DNA of 5,737 nt from positions 1 through 5,737 of the forward strand of contig CAAGGO010000305.1 of the NCBI GenBank assembly GCA_900769385.1, written 5' to 3'. The translations under genes were made by a program, and so were the position numbers. Under the pieces are notes generated by a model. It saw only the letters and a list, made by a program, of their open reading frames with translations. It was not told where the DNA came from and ran no database searches. The DNA comes from Rikenellaceae bacterium. GTDB lineage: Bacteria; Bacteroidota; Bacteroidia; Bacteroidales; UBA932. Positions 1 through 5,358 of this stretch are shown here, piece after piece (positions within the stretch are counted from its first letter, which is position 1; each line of letters opens with the position of its first letter).

Positions 1-179
1 GACGGTACATTCACTTTCCCCAGTTTCAGGGAAGTGAGGAATTTCATTATAGGATTGCCTACAAGTGCAAGTACAGCTGAAACCAATATGCAGGTAAGTA
101 TGTTGCTGAAGTACCAGGCCAGAAAAAGGATGGCCGCTGTGATTGCACATATAATTATGTATCTGGAAAGTTTGTTCAT
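1..179 (-). CDS. AI-2E family (PerM/YdiK-type) membrane transporter, N-terminal fragment
   Basis: This is the first 59 codons of a gene that leaves the window on the left. The minus strand reads MNKLSRYIIICAITAAILFL, then a second hydrophobic stretch ending in a segment like LALVGNPIMKFL. A first membrane helix at about residues 7-23 followed by a small amphipathic helix with a [GN]P[IL] motif is how AI-2E/PerM-family proteins begin; full members have about 330-400 residues and 7-8 membrane helices. Members have been linked to autoinducer-2 export or ion/proton antiport, and the substrate cannot be told from this fragment. I prefer the ATG at 179 because the protein resembles relatives from there. 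An in-frame ATG at 200 would add seven polar residues (MHQYFKA) and lies only five bases from a -7 box. The gene is divergent from the DUF1846 gene. Family assignment rests on a short fragment, so it is probable rather than certain. Confidence 0.7.
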   Translation of the reverse strand, partial: MNKLSRYIIICAITAAILFLAWYFSNILTCILVSAVLALVGNPIMKFLTSLKLGKVNVP

Positions 180-205
180 AGCCTTGAAATATTGGTGCAT
201 CCGTA

Positions 206-213
206 CAAATATA
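206..213 (-). promoter_or_regulatory. Bacteroidota -7 promoter box for the AI-2E-type transporter
   Basis: On the minus strand TATATTTG matches the Bacteroides -7 consensus TAnnTTTG exactly. It ends five bases before the in-frame ATG at 200 and 26 bases before the preferred ATG at 179. No TTG is present at the expected 19-21 base distance upstream, so the -33 half is missing. The box sits in a tandem of two 8-mers (TACAAATA then TACAAATT on the plus strand, 204-219). Transcription would be expected to start near 200. Confidence 0.5.
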
Positions 214-257
214 CAAATTTGGAGCGTAATAGTTACTCACTTTTTTCATAATCTTTG

Positions 258-288
258 TTGTAGAGGTGCCCAATAAAAATTATCTTTG
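258..288 (+). promoter_or_regulatory. Bacteroidota promoter for the DUF1846-DPP11 operon
   Basis: A -33 TTG at 258-260 is followed, after 20 bases, by TATCTTTG at 281-288, a perfect TAnnTTTG -7 box. Transcription is expected to start around 293-296, at or just before the ATG at 297. This leaves practically no 5' leader. It also rules out the alternative GTG at 288, whose first base is the last base of the -7 box. Confidence 0.65.
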
Positions 289-296
289 TGTTCCGT

Positions 297-1763
297 ATGA
301 AAACAGGTTTTGACAACGAAAAGTATCTTAAGATACAGTCCGAGCATATCAAGAAACGTATAGAACAGTTCGGAGATAAACTCTATCTTGAGTTTGGAGG
401 AAAATTATTTGATGACAATCACGCCAGCAGAGTGTTGCCGGGTTTTCTTCCCGATAGCAAATTGCAGATGCTTATCCAATTGGCGGATTATGCAGAGGTT
501 TTGCTTGTTATCAGTGCCCTTGACATTGAGAAGAACAAGACCAGGGGAGACCTTGGCATTACATACGATGAGGATGTTTTGCGTTTGCGTGCCGAGTTTG
601 AAAAAGTTGGTTTGTATGTAAGTGGTGTAATCATTACCCACTTCAACGGCCAGTCAAGCACAGTTGCCTACAGAACCCGCCTTGAGAGATTGAATATTAA
701 GGTTTACTATCATTATACAATTGAAGGTTATCCTCATAATGTGGCCCTTATTGATTCTGATGAGGGATTCGGTAAGAATGATTATGTTGAGACCACCCGT
801 CCGTTGGTAGTTGTAACGGCTCCAGGTCCCGGAAGTGGAAAAATGGCTGTATGTCTGAGCCAGTTGTACCACGAGCACAAGAGGGGGCTGAAGGCAGGTT
901 ATGCAAAATTTGAGACATTCCCTGTATGGAATCTTCCGTTGAAACATCCGGTTAACTTGGCGTATGAGGCTGCAACTGCAGACTTGGATGACGTCAATAT
1001 GATTGATCCGTTCCATTTGGAGGCTTATGGTGATATTGTAGTGAACTACAACAGGGATATTGAGATATTTCCTGTGTTGAATGCCCTGTTTGAGGGTATT
1101 TACGGTGAGAGCCCTTACAAATCCCCTACAGATATGGGTGTGAATATGCTCGGATTTTGTATGAATGATGAGGATGTGTGCTGTGATGCTGCAAGGGAGG
1201 AGATAATAAGGAGGTACTATTATGCTTTGTGCAATCTTGCAGAGAAAGGTACCAATGAGAATGAGGTGAACAAGATAGGCCTTATTATGAAGCAGGCCAA
1301 GATTACCACTGATTACAGGAAAACAACCTTGGCTGCAAAGGAGAGGAAGGAGATAGAGGAGGTTCCTGCAGCGGCAATTGAGCTTCAGGATGGAACAATC
1401 ATTACATCCAGAACCAGCCAGCTTATGGGGCCGAGTGCTGCACTTATCCTTAATGCTGCCAAACATCTGGCAGGAATTCCTCACCATGTGAAGCTTATTC
1501 CTGAAGATATGATTGCCCCAATACAGAAGACCAAGATGGAATATCTTCACAGCAATAACCCGCGCCTGCATACAGATGAGGTGCTTGTGGCAATATCCGT
1601 ATTGAGCAATCACGATGAGAATTGCCGTAAGGCATTGGAACAGCTGCCCAAGTTCAACGGATGTCAGGTGCACTCTACAGTAATGGTTAGTGAGGTAGAC
1701 CGCAAGATATTCAAGAAACTGGGGGTAGGCCTTACCTGTGACCCGGTAAAGAAAGTAAAATAG
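297..1763 (+). CDS. DUF1846 / UPF0371 family protein, function unknown
   Basis: The 488-residue product begins MKTGFDNEKYLKIQSEH and continues with LYLEFGGKLFDD (about residues 29-40) and the HASRVLPGF segment (about 42-50). I recognise this as the DUF1846/UPF0371 family, whose members are cytosolic, about 490-500 residues long, and known mainly from structural genomics; the length here is normal. Residues 175-182 read APGPGSGK, a glycine-rich loop resembling a phosphate-binding loop. It is not a canonical Walker A: position 176 is Pro where Gly/Ala is expected, and Met183 follows the Lys instead of Ser/Thr. A second conserved-looking stretch, SQLMGPSAALILNAAKHLAG, spans about residues 374-393. 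No signal peptide or membrane helix is visible. The ATG at 297 is chosen over GTG at 288 because that GTG overlaps the promoter and the family starts at MK.GFDN. It lies 26 bases upstream of the DPP11 gene with no terminator between, so co-transcription is likely. Biochemical role is unknown. Confidence 0.9.
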   Translation: MKTGFDNEKYLKIQSEHIKKRIEQFGDKLYLEFGGKLFDDNHASRVLPGFLPDSKLQMLIQLADYAEVLLVISALDIEKNKTRGDLGITYDEDVLRLRAEFEKVGLYVSGVIITHFNGQSSTVAYRTRLERLNIKVYYHYTIEGYPHNVALIDSDEGFGKNDYVETTRPLVVVTAPGPGSGKMAVCLSQLYHEHKRGLKAGYAKFETFPVWNLPLKHPVNLAYEAATADLDDVNMIDPFHLEAYGDIVVNYNRDIEIFPVLNALFEGIYGESPYKSPTDMGVNMLGFCMNDEDVCCDAAREEIIRRYYYALCNLAEKGTNENEVNKIGLIMKQAKITTDYRKTTLAAKERKEIEEVPAAAIELQDGTIITSRTSQLMGPSAALILNAAKHLAGIPHHVKLIPEDMIAPIQKTKMEYLHSNNPRLHTDEVLVAISVLSNHDENCRKALEQLPKFNGCQVHSTVMVSEVDRKIFKKLGVGLTCDPVKKVK

Positions 1764-1789
1764 ACAATTAACCACTTAAAATAAAAAGG

Positions 1790-3808
1790 ATGAAAAAAAT
1801 ACTATTTCTATTTGCATTCCTGGCTGTAGCAACTTCATCCCTACGTGCAGACGAGGGTATGTGGCTGCCGTCTGAGATTATCCTTAAGATAAAGGATATG
1901 CAGGCTAAAGGCTTCAAGCTTACAGCAGAGGATATTTACAGTATCAACAATTCCTCTTTGAAAGATGCTGTAGTTCATTTTGGCGGTGGCTGTACAGGCG
2001 AGATCATTTCAAATGAGGGCTTGCTGATTACAAACCACCACTGCGGTTTTGGTCAGATACAGTCCCACAGCTCTGTTGAGCACGATTATTTGAGAGACGG
2101 TTTCTGGGCTATGACTAGAGCTGAGGAGCTTCCTAACCCTGGTCTTACAGTTTCTTTCCTTGAGTATATGAAGGATGTTACCGATGAGGTTCTTAAAGGT
2201 TACAAACCTTCAATGAGCGAGGAGAAACGTATTGAACTTGTTGCAAAAAATACAAAATCCATTGAGGAGAAAGCTGTTAAGGAGGGTAAAAGCCTTAGAG
2301 CTACAGTTAAACCTTTGTTCTACGGTAACCAGTATTACCTTTACGTTTTCAAAGTGTTCACTGACGTGAGACTTGTAGGTGCTCCACCTTCATCAATAGG
2401 TAAATTTGGTGGTGATACCGACAACTGGATGTGGCCAAGACATACCGGCGATTTCAGCTTGTTCCGAGTATATGCAGGTGCCGACAATGAGCCGGCTCCA
2501 TATTCAGAGAATAATGTGCCTTACAAACCTAAGAGATTCTTCAAAGTAAACGCAAAAGGCATTTCTGAGGGTGACTTTACAATGGTATACGGTTTTCCTG
2601 GCAGAACAAATGAGTATCTTATTTCTGATGCTGTAAAATATACTGCAGAGAAATCCAATCCTCATAAGATTGCCTTGAGAACCCTACGTTTGAATATCCA
2701 GAACAGGGAGATGTCAAAAGACCAGGCTGTAAGAATCAAATATGCTTCAAAAAATGCTTCTGTTTCAAATGCCTGGAAAAAATGGCAGGGTGAGGCTAAA
2801 GGTATCTTCAGAATGCGTGCAATTGAGAACAAACAGGAGTTTGAGGCCAAATTTACTGAGTGGTCTAAAGGTAAGCCTGAGTATGAGAATCTTGTTGCTA
2901 AATTCCACGAGTTGTATGGAATGATTGAGGAGCTTTCTTTGGTTAAGGATTATCAGACAGAGGCTTTGAATGCAGTTGAGCTTGTTGCTTTTGCAGGTAG
3001 AGGCCAGAGAGGAGCCGAGAAGTTCTACAAAGACTATTATATGCCAATTGACAAGGATTGTTTCATTGCGTTGTACAACTCATACAACAAGAATATTGAT
3101 GACAAATACAAGTCACCTTATTTCTTGGAGCAGTTGAATAAATTTGGAAGCATTGAGGCTTGGGCTGAAGCATTGTTTACCGAGAAACCTAATATGGATA
3201 TGGCTGCAGAGATTTACAAGCAGACCAACAAGCATTTCAATGAGAATTATGCTCCAATCCTTGATTCTGTAAACAAAGAGATTACTCTATTGTACCGTAC
3301 ATATATGAGAGGTATGATTGAGTACAACAAGGCAACAAGGGGAACCAAAGTATTCTATCCTGATGCAAACTCAACTCTACGTGTAGCTTACGGTCAGGTT
3401 AAAGGTTATTCTCCTGCAGATGCTGTGTACTATACTCCTGTTTCATCATTGGATGGTGTTATAGAGAAAGACAATCCTGAGATTTATGATTATAACATTC
3501 CTCAGAAACTCAGAGATTTGCACGCTGCCAAAGATTATGGTCAGTGGGAGGTTAACGGTTCAGTTCCAGTAGCGTTCATTGCAACCAACCATACTACAGG
3601 CGGAAACTCGGGTAGCCCGGTCCTTGATGCGGAAGGAAACTTGATTGGTGTTAACTTCGACCGCGTTTGGGAAGGAACAATGAGTGACGTTGTATATGAT
3701 CCTGAGGTTTGCAGAAACATTTCACTTGATATCAGATTTGCTTTGTTTGTAATTGACAAGCTTGCAAATGCAGACCACTTGTTGGAGGAGATGGAGATTG
3801 TGAAATAA
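1790..3808 (+). CDS. dpp11: Asp/Glu-specific dipeptidyl-peptidase 11, S46 family, periplasmic
   Basis: This 672-residue S46 serine peptidase removes dipeptides from peptide N-termini in the periplasm, feeding peptide and amino-acid use. A signal peptide covers residues 1-20 (lysines 2-3, hydrophobic core, cleavage after L-R-A before Asp21). The triad is visible: His84 in TNHHCGFG, Asp221 in HTGDFSLFR and Ser607 in GGNSGSP. Asn212-Trp213 in DNWMWPRH match the S46 residues that hold the substrate N-terminus. Arg625 lies 18 residues after the nucleophile, the spacing of Ser655 and Arg673 in Porphyromonas gingivalis DPP11, where the Arg confers P1 Asp/Glu preference; DPP7 has Gly there. The Arg-to-C-terminus tail is 47 residues in both. 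The protein is about 48 residues shorter than the 720-residue P. gingivalis enzyme, mostly between Asp221 and Ser607. There is no type IX secretion C-terminal domain. The ATG is preceded by an A-rich leader ending in AAAAAGG, too close to act as a normal Shine-Dalgarno. Glu is almost always GAG and Gln always CAG. Confidence 0.9.
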   Translation: MKKILFLFAFLAVATSSLRADEGMWLPSEIILKIKDMQAKGFKLTAEDIYSINNSSLKDAVVHFGGGCTGEIISNEGLLITNHHCGFGQIQSHSSVEHDYLRDGFWAMTRAEELPNPGLTVSFLEYMKDVTDEVLKGYKPSMSEEKRIELVAKNTKSIEEKAVKEGKSLRATVKPLFYGNQYYLYVFKVFTDVRLVGAPPSSIGKFGGDTDNWMWPRHTGDFSLFRVYAGADNEPAPYSENNVPYKPKRFFKVNAKGISEGDFTMVYGFPGRTNEYLISDAVKYTAEKSNPHKIALRTLRLNIQNREMSKDQAVRIKYASKNASVSNAWKKWQGEAKGIFRMRAIENKQEFEAKFTEWSKGKPEYENLVAKFHELYGMIEELSLVKDYQTEALNAVELVAFAGRGQRGAEKFYKDYYMPIDKDCFIALYNSYNKNIDDKYKSPYFLEQLNKFGSIEAWAEALFTEKPNMDMAAEIYKQTNKHFNENYAPILDSVNKEITLLYRTYMRGMIEYNKATRGTKVFYPDANSTLRVAYGQVKGYSPADAVYYTPVSSLDGVIEKDNPEIYDYNIPQKLRDLHAAKDYGQWEVNGSVPVAFIATNHTTGGNSGSPVLDAEGNLIGVNFDRVWEGTMSDVVYDPEVCRNISLDIRFALFVIDKLANADHLLEEMEIVK

Positions 3809-3825
3809 ACAATATGCCATATATG

Positions 3826-3860
3826 AAAAAACCTGCTTACATTACGTAAGCAGGTTTTTT
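3826..3860. terminator. Bidirectional intrinsic terminator between convergent genes
   Basis: ACCTGCTTAC at 3831-3840 pairs perfectly with GTAAGCAGGT at 3846-3855 around a five-base loop (ATTAC). Flanking A5 (3826-3830) and T5 (3856-3860) can extend the stem and give a U-tract in either direction. It begins 17 bases after the DPP11 stop and lies 16 bases beyond the stop of the opposing RRM gene, so it can end both transcripts. Confidence 0.9.
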
Positions 3861-3876
3861 TATTGTAGGATAACCG

Positions 3877-4128
3877 TTATTTCTTAAGAGTTGTGGTTGA
3901 TGCTGCAACATTGATGGTACGTCCCATGTGCTCTGTACCGTTAAGTGCTGCAATGGCTGCCAATGCCTGCTCTTCATTATCCATCTCTACAAATCCGTAG
4001 CCTTTAGATCTGCGGGTTACTTTGTCAAGGATGATTCTTGCAGAGGAAACCTCTCCGTATGGGGCAAACAACTCTGCCAAATCCTCTTTTTTCACCTTAA
4101 AGCTAAGGCTTGAAACAAAAATATTCAT
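3877..4128 (-). CDS. Small single-RRM RNA-binding protein
   Basis: The 83-residue product is a single RNA recognition motif with almost nothing outside it. RNP2 is IFVSSL at residues 3-8 and RNP1 is KGYGFVEM at residues 42-49. The exposed aromatic residues that stack on RNA bases are present (Phe4, Tyr44, Phe46). The strand-helix order of an RRM is complete, ending in GRTINVA at about 69-75 and a short basic tail (LKK). Bacteroidota commonly encode several such proteins; they bind single-stranded RNA and have been proposed as post-transcriptional regulators in a phylum generally lacking Hfq. The RNA target cannot be deduced here. The ATG at 4128 places the first RRM strand directly at the N-terminus, as in relatives. 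The gene has its own promoter and an approximately 42-base A/U-rich leader, and it converges on DPP11 across a shared terminator. Confidence 0.92.
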   Translation of the reverse strand: MNIFVSSLSFKVKKEDLAELFAPYGEVSSARIILDKVTRRSKGYGFVEMDNEEQALAAIAALNGTEHMGRTINVAASTTTLKK

Positions 4129-4175
4129 ATAGGTTATAGTTATAAATTATTAGGTTTATTTATTTTTATACTTTA

Positions 4176-4205
4176 CAAAGCTAATTAAAATAATATGATT
4201 TGCAA
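4176..4205 (-). promoter_or_regulatory. Bacteroidota promoter for the RRM protein gene
   Basis: Reading the minus strand, a -33 TTG at 4205-4203 is followed after 19 bases by TAGCTTTG at 4183-4176, a full match to TAnnTTTG. The expected start near 4170 gives a 5' leader of about 42 bases. The -33 element begins only eight bases beyond the stop codon of the upstream ComEC-like gene. Confidence 0.7.
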
Positions 4206-4212
4206 CTAATTT

Positions 4213-5304
4213 TTAACTTGAAATGTAATTTATGCTGTTGTTCATAATGCTTATGAGTGTATTGAGCAAATCTATAAGCATTGTGTTGGCAAAAGGTACC
4301 CACTGAAGAGTAACTGCCAATACAAAGGTGTAGAGTATGGTTGTGGCCAAAGGAATTGCAACAAGGTTGGTGATAAGGAAAAATTGGGCACTTTCTCCAA
4401 AATGATACAGCAGAATTGGAAGGGTTGCAATTTGGCAGCATACAGAAATGCTGATATTTTCCCACAGCTTGAGCACTGCAATATATGGGAATCTGCATAA
4501 TCCGCCAGGCTGTTTGAATATTTTTCGGAAAGAGCTGCTGCATATAGGATAAAGAAGTGAAATGCCAATCACGGCAGCATATGATAACTGGAATCCTATG
4601 CTGTTGACCTGTAGTGGAGCCGCCACTCCAAGAATGAGTGCTGATAATGCTATAGAGTCCCATTTGCTGATGTCTCTGAATGAGAGCTTCCCTATTTTGT
4701 AGATGACAATCATTGTACCGGCCCTTATCACGGAAGGGGAGCATCCGGAAACTATGACGTATAGCAGGATAAACAGAATGGAAACCGTGTCGGCAAGCCA
4801 TTTTATTGCAGGAAACAATTTCAGTGGATACATCAATGTCTGCAGAATGGAGTACATTATTCCAACGTGTAATCCCGACAGTGCAAGAATATGCAGGGCG
4901 CCGGCTTTGGAGTATGCATCTTTCAGACTCTTGTCAATCTCCCTTTTTTCTCCAATTGTAAGTGCGCACAAAATGGCGTGGTTGTTTGGCAGGTTGGCAA
5001 AATTTTTGAGGTAAATGGATGTGCCCTGTTGGAGAGAAGACGCTCTTGAAGTTATTGCAGAGAGATGTCTGCCGTCTGGTAGTTTTTCTTTTTCCCTGGC
5101 TGTTGAGTATCCTCCCGCTCCTGCAGAAAACAGCGCAAGATGTGAAAAGATAATGAAGTGCAGTGTGTGTTTGCGGTAAATTATACATAAGGGAATCAGC
5201 AGGGCAACTGCCAGGATGGGTAGTATATGGTAGGGTGAAAAAGCTCCGGCTGCAATGATGCCGGTCAGATAAGCAATTGAATATGTGATGCAGCCCCGTT
5301 CCAT
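4213..5304 (-). CDS. Short ComEC/Rec2-family competence channel protein
   Basis: The 363-residue polytopic membrane protein carries the ComEC/Rec2 competence domain. Visible motifs are AGALHILALSGLHVGIMYSI at 134-153, SGCSPSVIRAG at 186-196, GFQLSYAAVIGI at 237-248, CCQIATLPILLYHFG at 289-303 and TNLVAIPL at 312-319. In full-length ComEC this domain forms the inner-membrane channel for single-stranded DNA during natural transformation. Three hydrophobic segments (about 6-22, 27-43, 48-66) precede it, but the loop at 67-103 is far too short for the OB fold of a normal DUF4131 region. The protein ends after the channel with no metallo-beta-lactamase domain; typical ComEC proteins have about 600-800 residues. 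The 84 bases beyond the stop are occupied by the next gene's promoter and leader, so no detached C-terminal part lies nearby. The ATG at 5304 is preferred; an in-frame GTG at 5310 would add two residues. It is divergent from the lipid kinase gene. Family is secure; a working role in DNA uptake is not. Confidence 0.85.
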   Translation of the reverse strand: MERGCITYSIAYLTGIIAAGAFSPYHILPILAVALLIPLCIIYRKHTLHFIIFSHLALFSAGAGGYSTAREKEKLPDGRHLSAITSRASSLQQGTSIYLKNFANLPNNHAILCALTIGEKREIDKSLKDAYSKAGALHILALSGLHVGIMYSILQTLMYPLKLFPAIKWLADTVSILFILLYVIVSGCSPSVIRAGTMIVIYKIGKLSFRDISKWDSIALSALILGVAAPLQVNSIGFQLSYAAVIGISLLYPICSSSFRKIFKQPGGLCRFPYIAVLKLWENISISVCCQIATLPILLYHFGESAQFFLITNLVAIPLATTILYTFVLAVTLQWVPFANTMLIDLLNTLISIMNNSINYISS

Positions 5305-5325
5305 CCCCACTAAGTTAAATTTTTA

Positions 5326-5356
5326 TAAAAATAGTGTTTTTGAAGTATATTTGCAA
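5326..5356 (-). promoter_or_regulatory. Probable promoter for the ComEC-like gene
   Basis: On the minus strand a TTG at 5356-5354 is followed after 20 bases by TATTTTTA at 5333-5326, which differs from TAnnTTTG only at the last base. The predicted transcript would start near 5320 and carry about 16 leader bases before the ATG at 5304. The TTG directly abuts the opposing -7 box at 5346-5353. Confidence 0.45.
5346..5353 (+). promoter_or_regulatory. Bacteroidota -7 promoter box for the lipid kinase gene
   Basis: TATATTTG is an exact TAnnTTTG match and ends five bases before the ATG at 5359, so transcription probably starts at or within a base or two of the start codon. No TTG is present 19-21 bases upstream, so the -33 half is weak or absent. 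Confidence 0.55.
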
Positions 5357-5358
5357 GT

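Noticed and set aside
34..276. An 80-codon plus-strand frame at the left edge.
   Set aside because: It is antisense to the N-terminus of the AI-2E-type transporter and runs across the divergent promoter region. Its translation shows no family features.
288..296. GTG at 288 as start of the DUF1846 protein (adds MFR).
   Set aside because: The GTG overlaps the -7 promoter box, so it should not be transcribed, and the family begins at the MK.GFDN sequence encoded from 297.
1733..1740. TACCTGTG, a near match to a -7 box that could drive DPP11 alone.
   Set aside because: It has one mismatch in the TTTG part and no TTG 19-21 bases upstream. It lies in conserved coding sequence, so chance is the simplest explanation.
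654..1775. A 373-codon open frame on the minus strand, antisense to the DUF1846 gene.
   Set aside because: The plus-strand gene is a recognised family over its full length. The antisense translation is rich in Cys, His and Ile without any recognisable domain, and no promoter or sensible start lies before it. It is open because the plus-strand gene rarely uses the codons that would put stops in this frame.
4181..4801. A 206-codon minus-strand frame overlapping the ComEC-like gene.
   Set aside because: The other minus-strand frame carries all the competence-domain motifs. This one is a compositional shadow rich in His, Cys and Ser, and it runs through the RRM promoter.
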